This document shows, in pieces, positions 1 to 11,287 of a stretch of 64,000 bases of DNA (position 1 is the stretch's first letter; every line of letters starts with the position of its first letter). Source of the DNA: Tyto alba (lineage: Eukaryota; Chordata; Aves; Strigiformes; Tytonidae); assembly GCF_018691265.1 (NCBI RefSeq), contig NW_024881282.1:27554899-27618898 (forward strand), written 5' to 3'. The notes below the pieces were generated by a model. The model saw nothing but the letters and a program-made list of their open reading frames with translations, made no database searches and was not told where the DNA came from. The translations under genes and the position numbers were made by a program.

Positions 1-172
1 TGCAGTGTCTCTGTTTACTTCAGTGAAGCAAAGCAGGGGGGTTAAGCCTGGAGATCTGTGTGCTGCCTAGTACTGCAAAGACTGTTTTCTTGTTAGCCTC
101 TACCCTCTTGCTAACTTAGTGGGAGGGAGGGGAGTATATATGGAAAACAATAAAAAGTCTGTTCTTTTGCAG

Positions 173-253
173 TGTTTGAAGCCCTGTTACTCACACAGCC
201 TTCTTTGCAAATTAAAGCCTGATTGGCGTGTAAAAATGTCGTTGGTCTTACTG
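173..253 (+). other. Candidate 81-bp exon (weak)
   Basis: A good 3' splice-site-like sequence (pyrimidine-rich, ending TTTTGCAG) ends at 172, and a strong 5' splice-site-like sequence (CTG followed by GTGAGTAT) starts at 254. The 81 bp between them are open in one frame as 27 whole codons, so an exon here would keep phase. The peptide (starting CLKPCYSH) matches no family I recognise. An ATG lies close to the donor, so a 5' untranslated exon is another reading. Splice-like pairs of this quality arise by chance in tens of kilobases, so this is only a candidate. Confidence 0.15.
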
Positions 254-699
254 GTGAGTATTTTCTCTGTTAGCAGACATAAAGTGAGCACACATTTTAC
301 TTTTGATCTGATTTACTGACTTTTCTTAAGATTTTATTCCTTGAAATTTGGTTACATCAGTGGAAGGAGATGAAAAGGGTTAGACAGGACACATGAACAA
401 AGCTGTGTCTTCTTGACAGGGCTGCCAAATAGAACTGCGCTTCTTTTGCATGATTCCAATCTTCTGGTTTGATGTGAAAGGGGGAATTTGATTTGACAGT
501 GATGCTATGAATGACACAGAACATAAGTTTCTTACATGTTCCTAATGTCTCAGCATCTTCCTTTTTGTGCTCCAGGTTTCACAGTTGTGCTGACTGGAAA
601 AGTAGTGCATTAAAAAAAAAAAAATCTTAAAATGTAATACCTGTCAAAATAAATGGAAGACAAACCAAATAGAATCCATAGCACAGCAGTTATTAAGGT

Positions 700-735
<36 letters not shown>

Positions 736-1684
736 CCCTACTTTATCTATTAAGATTAACACTTTAAATTGAGATTATATATGTGCTTTGCTGATAGGGT
801 TTAGGAACAGAGGGGAATTATTTTATATAATTTCAAATTCTGCTGACTGCAAACTGTTACATATATGACCTTCAGTTAAACACAGCAAGATCAGTGGGTT
901 TTGACCTTGTGACATTAAATTAGTTTACTTGTCTAGATGTGATAACAGAGAATATGTCTTCTTGTACTGCTTTGTCCCTTAAGCAATAAAACCCAGTTCT
1001 GCTTTTTCTCTTGACTCAGTAGATAGGTGATCTGTGTTGTTATGAGTCTTACCCTCTATATCACCTGAGATGAGTTTAAATATCAGCTGGCCATGCATGC
1101 ATAATGTCCTTGTTTCTAGTTGAGATTGGTTTGTGGGTGATGACCAGTCACAAATGTAACGACAGTATCTCGGTGCTGACAAGACCTCCTTTACACTAAG
1201 GCAATATTTTCACTGTCTTCCATTCACCAATTTTCTATCTCTGTGAGAGAAAAAAGAGAAAATGGCCGTCAGTATCTCCCAGGCATAGAAAACTTTTAGT
1301 ATTGTCATCCTACTAAAAATACATTCCTAACCTCATCTCTTCCAAAACTTTGGTCTCTGATGTCCTGACTCCCTAGGTATTGTGCAACTTGTACAATGAC
1401 CAAACAAGTGAGGGCATGGACTGAGGGGGTAGGCTTCACAACAGCATCCAAAATCCCTAGAACTGGAATGGGGGAAGTGGAACCAGTGCTGGGATTTACT
1501 AGGAAAACAACAGCACGTGAGGGGAGGAGAAGAAGTAGCATGGAATCCCTTGCAGGGCCGTCTTTTTTTTCTGTCAGTAAAGGTACATTTGTTTGTTAGG
1601 GGTTTCATTCCCAAATTCACTCCAAAGCTTATGCCTTTATCCTAGGATTTCCTCTTCAAAAGAGAAAGGGGAGCTGCCTGCCAA
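254..1684. other. Unique AT-rich DNA, no gene seen
   Basis: No coding region or recognisable repeat was found. It contains A-rich runs near 613-624 and an uninterrupted run of 30 A at 704-733. The overlapping short open frames between 1305 and 1620 on both strands look fortuitous. Confidence 0.5.
704..733 (+). repeat. Poly-A run (A30)
   Basis: Thirty consecutive A residues. No AATAAA signal or target duplication was seen around it, so it is listed as a simple repeat and not as a retrocopy tail. Confidence 0.9.
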
Positions 1685-1760
1685 TTTTTTTTTTTTTTCA
1701 GTAGAGATCATAGTGGTTAGGGCACTTCCCTAGAAATGGGGGCCCTGAGACTTACAACAA
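1685..1760 (+). repeat. Possible ancient SINE-like fragment
   Basis: A T14 run (1685-1698) precedes a stretch containing TAGTGGTTAGG (1711-1721) and then GCACTTCCCT. This resembles the tRNA-like head of old dispersed amniote SINEs, where a 'tagtggttagggcact' block is common. The same 11-mer occurs in reverse complement at 2610-2620. The assignment rests on memory of that motif only; the rest is too decayed to classify. Confidence 0.25.
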
Positions 1761-1762
1761 TG

Positions 1763-2296
1763 TCAGTCTGAAAGCATAAATTTCACATAGTTCTCATGAT
1801 GTGGGCAAGTACCTTGACCACCAGCCACCATGGGACAGGGGGCTGTAGTAGTGGGGCTGCTCTGAAAAGGAAAGTGAGCCTGGAGCTGAGGAGCAACAAG
1901 GCAGGCAGGGCAGAGGCCCTCAGAAAAAAGCCCCATCCCATGGTACCCAAGCAAGAGGAACAGAGTAGTTCTGGTCATGGCAACTAGGAACAGCCAATGA
2001 TCCCAGTTGCCAGACAAGTCTGTGGTGGAGGAGCAGGTCTGTGGTGATGGGAAGGTAGGTATGGCACAAAGCTGGACACAGGCTGTAACATGGGCAAGGA
2101 CTATGAGCCAGGTCTGAGTCCCAGTGCAGCTCCTGAGCCCCAGGAAGGCCCCAGTGAAATTTCTCCAGGCTCTCTCACACAGCTCTTTCCCAGCAGCTAG
2201 ATCCAAGGTTACAGCCACACTGTGCCAGAGCTGGTCTTGAGCATCCACAGCCAAAGTGTTGGAGATGTGAAGTGTCTGCAGAACCTGTTGGTGCAC
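1763..2296 (-). other. 177-codon open frame, function unknown
   Basis: This is the longest non-repetitive open frame in the window and lies in a patch visibly richer in GC than its surroundings. The conceptual peptide (start MHQQVLQTLH) is rich in Leu, Thr, Cys and Pro. It has no signal peptide, repeat or motif that I recognise. On the minus strand, a poly-A/A-rich run lies just upstream (2369-2400) and SINE-like debris just downstream, so the patch is more likely decayed repeat DNA than a gene. No consensus splice sites or conserved start context support coding. Confidence 0.12.
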
Positions 2297-2368
2297 TCAG
2301 GTTTTTGGGAATGACTTGGTATGAGAAGTCACTACTCATTCTATTCTGCCCCTCTACAGTTAAAACTC

Positions 2369-2400
2369 AAAAAAAAAAAAATAAAAAAAAAAAAAAAAAT
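2369..2400 (+). repeat. A-rich simple repeat
   Basis: About thirty bases of A interrupted by a single T, with no recognisable element attached. Confidence 0.85.
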
Positions 2401-2499
2401 CATGGGGCAAGGAGGAAAACAAGCTGATCATGACACTGTAAGCTTGAGGTACTCAGCAAACAATGCATGGAGGTACAGTTCCAGTTCCTCTTAGGACAC

Positions 2500-2960
2500 A
2501 GATTTTATATGGCCACTCAGTGGTGATACTCAAAAGTTAAGCCAGGATTTGGAATGCCCACTCCCTTCCCTGTCTGAGCTGGCTTCCAGGGAAAATCCCT
2601 GTTAAGAGTCCTAACCACTAAGGTTTGATATGAAAAGTCTAAACATTGCCAACCGTACCCATGCTGGTTTACACTCGGGAGATGAAGAGGTGAGGAACCC
2701 TCCACCACTAATAGAGGAGGCATCTAGAGAACCAACAAAATGCTGGTCCTACAGATACAGACATTAACACATCTGAGCAGCTCAGTTAAGGGGCTTCCTG
2801 GAGCATCTTCCTCACCTTAGGCAACTAAATTCCGCCTATGGGACACTTAGTAGGGTTGCAATCCTTCTTGATAAAACCTACTGAGTACTCAATCATGCAT
2901 AAATCTCTCAGTGTCATTGGCTGTTCAACATTTGGGACAATTCTGTTTCAATGAGTAGGG
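2500..2960 (-). repeat. Decayed dispersed-repeat debris (tentative)
   Basis: The reverse complement of 2584-2625 carries the TAGTGGTTAGG motif seen at 1711, and 2587-2601 is a small hairpin (CAGGGA, AAA, TCCCTG). Around 2815-2860 the text 'ccttaggcaactaaattccgcctatggg' in broken form resembles the 'ttaggcacctaa' class of old amniote repeats common in turtles and crocodilians. Neither end nor target duplication can be defined. This is inference from motif memory. Confidence 0.25.
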
Positions 2961-5340
2961 GGCAGGATCCCATGTACTCAGCAAGGATGGTATTGGAGTT
3001 GACTGCTGCTTAAGTCTGTTTTTTCTTTCACATCATTAATTATCAATTAAGTAAAATGTTTAAGTCTGATGTGTTCATCTGTTTGGTTTTGGCCTGCCTT
3101 CATATTTCATCCCTTTCTTCTAAATTAATCTGCAAAGTAATAATCATGTCTCTGAATCCCAGGTATTGTTTTCTTTTGATGTCTCACATGACTGCTTGTA
3201 TGCAACAGCATTGATTCACTGTCTTCCAGGTCCCACTACAGATCAATGTGATAGATCAGCTTTCCTTGAAAAACCTGTCTGTGAATTGACAGATGGGAAA
3301 AAAGTGAGAAGTTTACAGACTTATTGACATTTAAAACAGCAAACAGCTGCATGTGTAATTGTGTAGCTAGCATATCATTACCTAGACTAAAAATATCTTT
3401 CTTAAAATTCATTTCTTCCAAAAAATAAATATTTTTATTAGCATACACTTAGTCAAACCATCAGACTGAAGGCCAAATCAGTGTCAAGAAATCACTTTGC
3501 TATAGTTACTAAAACCACCACGGAGATGCAGTTTAAGTCTGAAACATCTAACTCCTAAGCTAGAGTAATTTTTTTACTAATAGAAGATTCTATTGTTTTT
3601 CAAAATGTTCAGAAAATTCTTACCTGAAAGACCTTCAATCCTTTTAATAACCAGTAAGTGCAGGATCTTTTTCTTCCCTAAAATAAATTGTTTTGTTTCA
3701 AAAGCCTATTTGGAATCTCAGCCCCAGAGGTGTTTGACCATGGTTTTCCGGGAATTCTACTTTGTGTCTTCTGTGGTGCCTGTGTTTGGTGTTGTTATTA
3801 AAAATAATTCTGATTCTGGAAAGACTGATTACCGTCATGAAACAATTCTGGTGCCTTCACACCCCACTCTAGCAACCATCAGTTCACCAGTATTGCAAGA
3901 CTGGAGGGTGCTTTTTGTTTTGCTTCACTAATGTTAACACTAAACCACCAAATTAATTTCTTAATGGCAAATATAAAAATTGCATGCCATGAGCAAACTA
4001 TTGACTTAGCATCCTTTTTCAAACCTGATTTGTAAAGAAGACAAATTTTAGGGACTAATTCATATGTCATTGGAATGTTTTAATCAATGTAAGAAGCTGA
4101 CATGTATGTCTATACATGAAAGATTTATCCCTAACATAAACATGGGAATTCTAAAGGCTTTTATGTAGATTATGTTTATATACAGAGGCATATTTTGTGA
4201 GAAGCAGGTCTCAAAAAGACCCTCTAGCCTCAACTGTAACAAAATTAAAATAACAGGCAATTATCTTTAGATATATTCCTTGAATGCTATACTTCATTCC
4301 TTGAATGTTGTAGTATTAATTTCCAGTGCTGCAAACTGATTAGTCACAGCATTTAACTAAATAAGTTAGTTGCTACTCATGATTTTCAAAAGTCTGGGCC
4401 ACCAAAATACTTATTCATGGCACTTAGAAATAGAAAAGACATGTGAAAGGGTGTCTTTATCTAAATTAAATATAATGTTACATGAAATCCATCTTCATGT
4501 AAGAAAAATACCATGTGTAAATAATTACTGAATTTAAGATGATTAGGAAACTCATATGCTGCTATTCTGATATTTTATATATACTGTCTGTGTGTGCATG
4601 TGCATGGTAATATACTGTGAAAGACAACACATGATCGCACATTTCTTTCAGTATTTTTGTGCATCCAAGTTAAAATTTATATATAAATTGTACATTCATC
4701 AGTCAGGAGTGGTTTAGGCTTTTGACCCAATGGATGGTCTGGAAGGCGTCTTAGTGTGATTTTCATTATTATTTTTTGTGCTGTTTATGATATTTCTATT
4801 ATCACATCTGTGCTTCTCAAAAGGCACTGCATGGTAAGGCCAGTTTCTGAAAACTATGTTCTATATCTAAAAGTACATATCCAGAAGTAGGGATGTACAC
4901 AAAAGAGAAGTAGCCACAGGAAAAGACCAAAAGGATTTTTGGAACCTTAGAAAATAATTCTGATAAAAGAGCCTCTTTGTAACTGGCTTCCTGGTGCTCT
5001 TACACATGCTGATATACACAGAAGACAGAAAGGATCCTGGGTAATCACCTGCCACCTACCCCCTTGAGGGCCTGCTTAATGGTACCACTTGTCAGCTGCT
5101 CCACAGTCCATTCAGCCCTAGCTACAAATATATATCCCCATGGCTATAAACAAATGATTACAGCTGCAGTGATGCTGAAATGACTAGCCACGTCAGTTTA
5201 TGAACAAACTAGTACTTTCTGAAAAATGACAGTTCCTTCATGATCACGACATAGACAAAGGTCTAAAGCAGTACAAAGGAGTGATTCACAGTATTCCTCT
5301 AATTTTTCTCCTTGTTTTATTCAGCTACCCTTCACAAAAC
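2961..5340. other. Unique AT-rich DNA, no gene seen
   Basis: No gene, RNA or clear transposon was found. A 112-codon plus-strand open frame (3593-3931) has no recognisable motif and looks fortuitous. A 22-bp imperfect duplication of 'attccttgaatg' lies near 4276-4310. Confidence 0.5.
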
Positions 5341-5425
5341 AGTAATTAGTAAATATAGGGCTTCTATACCCCTATCTATAAGGATAGTAATTAGTATACA
5401 TAGGGTTTCTATATTCGTATATATG
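5341..5425 (+). repeat. 45-bp imperfect tandem duplication
   Basis: AGTAATTAGT followed by ATATAGGG and CTTCTATA starts at 5341. It recurs in slightly changed form at 5386 (AGTAATTAGT, ACATAGGG, TTTCTATA), giving two diverged copies of about 45 bp just upstream of the CR1 insertion. Confidence 0.7.
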
Positions 5426-5439
5426 TTGCTTTGATTTGT

Positions 5440-5903
5440 TGGAGTGAGTCCAGAGGAGGGCCATGAAGATGACTGGGGGACTGGAGCACCTCCCATATGA
5501 GGACAGGCTGAGAGTTGGGGTTGTTCAGCCTAGAGAAGAGAAGGCTCCAGGGAGACATTATAGTGGCCTTCCAGTACTTGAAGGGGACCTACAGGAAAGA
5601 TGGGGAGGGACTCTTTATCAGGGAGTGAAGTGGGAGGATGAGGGGTAATGGTTTTAAACTAAAGAGGGTAAATTTCAACTCGATATAATGAAGGAATTCT
5701 TTACTGTGAGGGTGTTGAGGCACTGGCACAGGTTGCCCAGAGAAGCTGTGGCTACCCCCTCCCTGGAAATGTTCAAGGCCAGGTTGGACGGGGCTTTGAG
5801 CAATCTGGTCTACTGGAAGGTGTCTCTGCCCATGGCAGGGTGGTTGGAACTAGATGATCTTTAAGTTCCCTTCCAGCTCATACCATTCTATGATTCTATG
5901 ATG
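5440..5903 (+). mobile_element. CR1 LINE, 5'-truncated 3' end
   Basis: CR1 is the dominant avian non-LTR retrotransposon. This copy holds only the last ~460 bp. It starts within the C-terminal reverse-transcriptase coding sequence: the plus-strand translation at 5463 reads GLEHLPYEDRLR, a conserved CR1 ORF2 stretch, and later 'RE(E)K' remnants. It runs through the 3' untranslated region and ends with two copies of ATTCTATG (5885-5900), the diagnostic CR1 terminal octamer. Frameshifts break the frame, so it is dead. Severe 5' truncation and absence of a poly-A tail are normal for CR1. This is the only recognisably young CR1 here on the plus strand. Confidence 0.95.
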
Positions 5904-6378
5904 ATTATAAGACGTGCAAAACCGTGCAAGCAGGTATCCTGAAATGATTCAATGCATGATCAAGAATATTATCTTGGGCCTGATTTTCAACAAAGCCTTA
6001 ACAGGTAGAATCAATTTTTAACAAGTCCTAGAATCCAGGGTCAGGTCATTAACTTTTAATTTATGTTAAATCATGAATACAATCTCCGAATATAATCTCT
6101 ACATATGAGAAAGAAATCATCGATAGAATAGCAGTTATAAACAACCAGATGCCAAGATATGAAGGTTTCTGTTGTTTGAGCACTTGCGATCTCTCATATC
6201 TTGTAATAATTTCAGTCTCTTTTGAACTTGAAATTTCAAGTGGTTGGCAGCTGGAAAGAGCCTCACAGTATTGTTTGCTTTACAGTGGTCTGTCCCAGGC
6301 AAAATGCTTTCATACTGACAAGACCCCACTTTACAAGATATATTACACTTAAATATGTTTGGCAAGCTTTGTAAACAG

Positions 6379-6410
<32 letters not shown>

Positions 6411-6949
6411 TCTTGCCAGAGACAAGAGGAAGAAAATCCATCATTAAAAGGAAAAAGTTACTGTATCTCCTGTCAGGAAAGAACAGTCATGCATATATTA
6501 TATTGGATAGATGCTAAAATTAAACACTAGCAGTGTAGTTATCTACAGCAGAGAGAAAGATGCCCTTAAAAGGAGTGAATAATTTCTTCCTAAAAAGGAC
6601 ACTGAAAGTACACAGAGTAATAAACTTCTACTTCCTATATACAGTAAAGGCAGTTTAGGCAAGATGACCAGATGTAGATATTTACATTTTCAGCTGTGCA
6701 CACGTACAGTCAAATAAGAGGAATCCCATCCACAGCATCACATGAGCTTCATGTGTTGACACCTGTTAACTAAACCAATAAAGATGTTAGATACATTACA
6801 CTGAATGAAAAAGGTAAATGAAATTGTTAAAAGTAGAAAAGCATAAGTACTATAAGAGCTAGGGCAGATATACAAGCTCAAGACAGATAGGGTAACCACT
6901 GTGTTTACAGTTCTATAAAAAACACAAGTAAAAATCTGGTGACTTAAAT
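5904..6949. other. Unique AT-rich DNA
   Basis: No gene seen. The main feature is a run of 29 A at 6379-6407. No AATAAA precedes it and no direct repeat flanks it, so a processed pseudogene cannot be argued. Confidence 0.5.
6379..6407 (+). repeat. Poly-A run (A29)
   Basis: Twenty-nine consecutive A residues. The minus-strand 96-codon open frame that crosses it (6135-6425) translates the T run as polyphenylalanine and is not a gene. Confidence 0.9.
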
Positions 6950-7110
6950 GATGAAGGTTGATATTTTCAAAGGAGCTTCAAGGTTCCTTGTAGATTCCTA
7001 GATTTTATGGCAGCGCTACAGAAAGGTATGTCTAATCCTACCTAACCAATAATGGAAATTGGTACCTAAGTCCCCTAGCATGGCATTTTTAAAGGATCTT
7101 AAATCATTAC
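6950..7110 (+). repeat. Possible ancient amniote repeat
   Basis: The pairing of 'tgatattttcaaaggagc' near 6958 with 'attggtacctaagtcccc' near 7058 resembles an old, palindrome-rich amniote repeat class in which 'ttttcaaaaggagcctaag' and 'aggtacctaactccc' blocks alternate. The copy is heavily diverged and has no definable ends. Confidence 0.25.
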
Positions 7111-10100
7111 AGTAGCATAGAGCAGCAGAAGACATTTCTAGTCAACATTTTACCACAGTTTTTTTAAGAAGCATTTCCCTGAAAAATTGCCTTTGCACAA
7201 ACCCTGAACCAAAGCCTCCTGAACTCCAATCAGTTGTGCGGGGGTACTTGTAATTCTGTAGTTTCAGTTTCATAAAAGTGAAAGACTTGAGTATTTCTAA
7301 GTGTATTTCTTCACATAAATGAAATACTTCTTTTCACCCAACATGAAATACATTTAGGCACAGATTCAACAAAACGTTTTACTCTTAGCCTTGCTACCAT
7401 GAATTTCAATGCCTAAAATACATCCTTATGGAACATGTCAAAGGATTGAGGACTATAAACTCTCTCTTAGCCTCTAGTCCTCATATCTTTCATTACATTT
7501 GTAAAATATAAAATACTTTAAATACATGCACCATAAAGGTTAACCTACCTAATTTTAAAGGGAAACAAGACTGCAAATCCTGCTGATTCTACTTCAGGAA
7601 GGGTTAGCTTCCTGAAGGCCCTCACATTTCTGAGACTGGTGCAATCTGATGCTCTATAAAAGCAAAATATTTAGTCTTCCAAAGTGCTTCTTAAGTCCAA
7701 GATACTGTTGCCAGAATTTCACTGTATTTAGAAAGACTTTAATTCAAAGGCATGGAGTCTTTTTAATGTGACTTCTTTCCAATGGGAGAAATCTCAGCAG
7801 GGGACAACAAAGATAATACCTCCAGGAATGTGATTTCTTGAAAAGAAGAGTGAGTTGCAGTAAGGTCAGACAAACCAAAAGCTGCATTTGAAATCCTAAA
7901 ATTTAAGGCATCTGAATCCTTCTTTTCTTCTGCCCTAGACCCAACTTTCCACTGGCACATGTTACAGATTGCTTGCACCTTAGAGTTAACATTCAGGGGG
8001 TGGGGAGAAGGAAATCCATTCACAAGGTTACAGATCAAAGCCTGAAATTTCATGACATACAGTCATGTCAGAGATCGCTGACTCAAATTTAAAGCACGCA
8101 GACAGTCCGTGGACTTTATGGCTCCAATTTATATACATATTTCTAAGTGAGTGAAGTAAATCCTTAGAGAGTTTTTCATGAGTCATTCCCCATGTAAATA
8201 TTCTTCCTTGGTACCAGGCTGATTCATAAGCAAGGAATGAGGACTTCAATTTCTTAAAGTTGACCTATGTGACTTCTAGGCCTTTAGTTTAAAAAGGTTG
8301 ATTTAAGTCAATGCATAAAAGCCTTACTAAATTATTAGAAACAGCTTTGCCTCATAGATGTAACTGCTGGCCAATTTAATCTAAAGATTACTTAGAAGAG
8401 CTCTGAATCACCAGCTGGCTGGTTCTGCTTTGTATGATTTAAAACTACTTTTAGAAGAATAGGTCTGTATAGATATCTATAACTGTTAAAAACCAAAACT
8501 AGAACATTACTAAAGGACTAATACTACATCTCATGTTTCAGGACTTTTCTGAATTTATTGCCATCAGAATTCTGTAACATCAATCTATTCCTTTAGCATG
8601 TGCTTGCTCCCAATATGATTACATTTCAAGTTACATGATCTTTTCAAATCTTTTTACATTTCAGGAAAAATTTCACTTGCAGGATGAAATTGCCTACAGA
8701 TATATTTTTAGCACAGCTATGCACAGTAATATTATATAAACCTCAGTTAAGTGAAATATTCCTCTTAGCTTTATAAGGGGCACTTGCAGTTGTTCTGTGG
8801 ATAGAATATGCAGATGTATGATTTGAAAGATCATCATACATGTACAGCTTCCCCTATCATTGCTTTTTTGTCCTGTTGAATTTAGAAAGAGTCTTGCTGA
8901 CAGTGCATCAAACTGCAGGACAATTAAAACTGTTGTGATGCATTTTATTCACAGAGTTACTAGTATGGAATCAGGCCTTATTTTCTCTAAGATTTATACC
9001 ATATCTGAATTTGGGGATCCCTGGCTGTTGCAGACTATTTCTAAAAGATTCATAAAACATCACTAAGAAGCAAGCTCAGAGTCAGTATCTTTATATCTGC
9101 TTTAGAAGGAGGAAAGTGTAGGGGCCTATAAATTTAATGCAGCTAAATCCCAATCAAAGATCTAAGTCCACATGTTGCCCATATATAAATAGAGCTGCAC
9201 ATCACTGTTTTTAATGGGATATAAATAGACAGTAAATGAGGACAAGAAAACCAAGAGACAGCCGTCAGAATGAGGACTGATAGAAGAAAATATTCAGGCC
9301 ACTAAGGACCAATGTCTAGATCCACATAAGGAGAGTTGGAAGGACTGTGTATCTATATCATGTACCTCTGTGCGGGTGGAAATACTTCATCTGGCAGGGC
9401 AAATTACCCCATGCAGAACTAAGGGCTACAGCTGCTAGAATTCTTATTCACGGACTATACTGCACTGTACTATGCACTACAGACGCGACTTAAGTCTGCA
9501 TAACACCTGTCTAATGTAAAAGGCACCTCAGTTAACAGAAAGATTTTCTGTGTGTATACAGCTCATCTTTATGTTTGCACAATTTTATCTTTCATAGGAA
9601 GACAAATAATGCAAGCATAGGAAAAAAAAAAAGAAAAAAAAAGCAGAAAAACTTAGAAAGCTTTCCACAAAACTGTCCTCAAAGGTTCAGCAGAACTTTA
9701 ATGTTAATATCAACAAGCAGTTTCTTGGTTTGAAATAATTATTTGCTGCTTTCCAAAAGCACTCTCTGTTTTTTTTTTTTTTTTTTTTTTCTAGATTTCT
9801 TTTGATCTATATATCTCATTTCCAGTTCAGTACACCAAAGCCAAAGATTTCAGAGGAGATATCAATGTCCCTTCAGTCTTTAGGTTCTATTTACTAAATA
9901 AGGAACAAAAAGCAGAGGATGCTTTGACAAAGTTGGCTCTGTCTGGTTTATGATCCTTATTGCATTAATAAAACTTAAGGAAACTCCTGCAGCTGTGGAG
10001 ACAAAATCCTGAAGCATCACTATGAAATAGTGGCTCTGATCTCAAAAGAAAAATATGCTCAACACAGAAGATTATAGGTACTGAGTTCAGAATCAAGAAC

Positions 10101-10889
10101 TTCATAAAGCAATTTTTGAACAAACTGCACAGTGACTGCTTTGAACACCAGCCTAAAGCATTCACCCAGAACTGAAGGGAAAGTGCAACATTTATTATTT
10201 TAAAAATTTTGAGGGACTTTAATTGGCTACAAGATGGTGTGGATTCTGCAAAGCAATATTACCTTCATAAAATATCTACTTTCTGATATCTCTTTAGAGT
10301 GTCACTGTGCTGCTGACAGGATATATAAATTATTAGAAATAACATTTTCTTATTGTTCGGCAACATGGTTGGAATTCCTAAGTTAAGCAGACTTTTATAA
10401 GGTAGCTGCATGTGGGACTATTTTGGATATAAAAAATATGAAAGATTTGATCCACAGTGCTGCCTAAACTGAGGCTGAAGTGGAATTTAGAAGTGTTAAT
10501 TAATCCAAGTATTATATTCTCTATCAGTACAGGTACTCTTTGTTGTGTTTTTTTTTTTTTTTTTTTAAATTCAGTAAAATTCCCTAAAACTCTTCCCTAA
10601 AAACTCTCCGTGGCAGTTCAGCAACAGTATCACTCTAAAGCTGCCACTGTGTGCCTGTTTAGGTTCTCTTTCATTTATAATCCGTGGAAGGTGTAAACCA
10701 ATAACCAAAATTAGAATTTATCCCCATCTTTTTACAAATATCTAACCTGCAAAAACACATTGTTTAAGTACAGCAATGATTATATGCTGCTCCTAAACAA
10801 TTTCCCAGTTGTTAGAATAACTCTTTCCAGATACAGAAGGCTCAGGTTCAATCACCACCTCTGCTTGTGGGAGTGCCAGAGTTACAGTT
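7111..10889. other. Mostly unique AT-rich DNA with homopolymers
   Basis: No gene was recognised. Short stretches (7355-7430, with 'ttaggcacagattcaacaaa', and 9120-9540) vaguely recall the same old repeat class as 6950-7110 but are too decayed to call. Homopolymers include an A-rich tract at 9620-9645, T22 at 9769-9790 and T19 at 10548-10566. Confidence 0.45.
9769..9790 (+). repeat. Poly-T run (T22)
   Basis: Twenty-two consecutive T residues with no attached element recognised. Confidence 0.9.
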
Positions 10890-11287
10890 CATAGAATAAT
10901 AGAATTATTTATGTTCGAAAAGACCTCTAAGTTCATCAAGTCCAACTATAAAGTCAGTACTGCCAAGTTTACTGTTAAACCAGGTCCCTAATTGCCACAT
11001 ATACGCATCTTTGAAATACCTCCAGGGCTGGTGACTCAATCACTTCCATGGGCAGTCTGTTCCAAAGCTTAACAACCCTTTCAGTAAAGAAATTTTTCCT
11101 ACTATCCAACCTAAACCTCCCCAGTGCAACTTGAGGCCATTTCCTCTTGTCGCATCACTTGGGAAAAGAGATCGACATCCACCTCCCTACAACCTCCTTT
11201 CAGGTAGTTGTAGAGAGTGATAAGGTCTGTCTGAGCCTCCTTTTCTCCAGACTAAACAAACCCAGTTCTCTTAACTGCTACTCATAG
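10890..11287 (-). mobile_element. CR1 LINE, 3' part (left of LTR insertion)
   Basis: Read on the minus strand this is the 3' end of a CR1. The plus strand opens with 'tcatagaataatagaat' (complement of the CR1 terminus). It continues through the well-known series GACCTCTAAG, TCAAGTCCAAC, CCTCCAGGG, GGGCAGTCTGTTCCAA, CTTGAGGCCATTTCCTCTTG and AGACTAAACAAACCCAG. The series stops abruptly at CTCATAG (11281-11287), where the LTR begins, and resumes at 12052. Multiple substitutions show that it is older than the 5.4-kb copy. No open frame survives. Confidence 0.93.
11284..11287 (+). repeat. Target-site duplication ATAG (left copy)
   Basis: The four bases ATAG immediately before the LTR are repeated directly after it at 12052-12055. 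The CR1 sequence has a single 'ATAG/ATAA' at this place, so one copy was created by the insertion. A 4-bp duplication fits class I (gammaretrovirus-like) endogenous retroviruses. Confidence 0.75.

Noticed and set aside
3624..3677. 54-bp minus-strand exon candidate with TTTTAG acceptor and CAG/GTAAGA donor
   Set aside because: The splice motifs are good and 18 codons are open, but the interval is too short to distinguish from chance. It shows how often such pairs arise in this much DNA.
5463..5648. 61-codon plus-strand frame as a small gene
   Set aside because: It lies entirely inside the CR1 3' end and starts in its ORF2 sequence.
6130..6407. Processed pseudogene ending in A29
   Set aside because: No poly(A) signal, no flanking direct repeat and no recognisable coding sequence before the A run.
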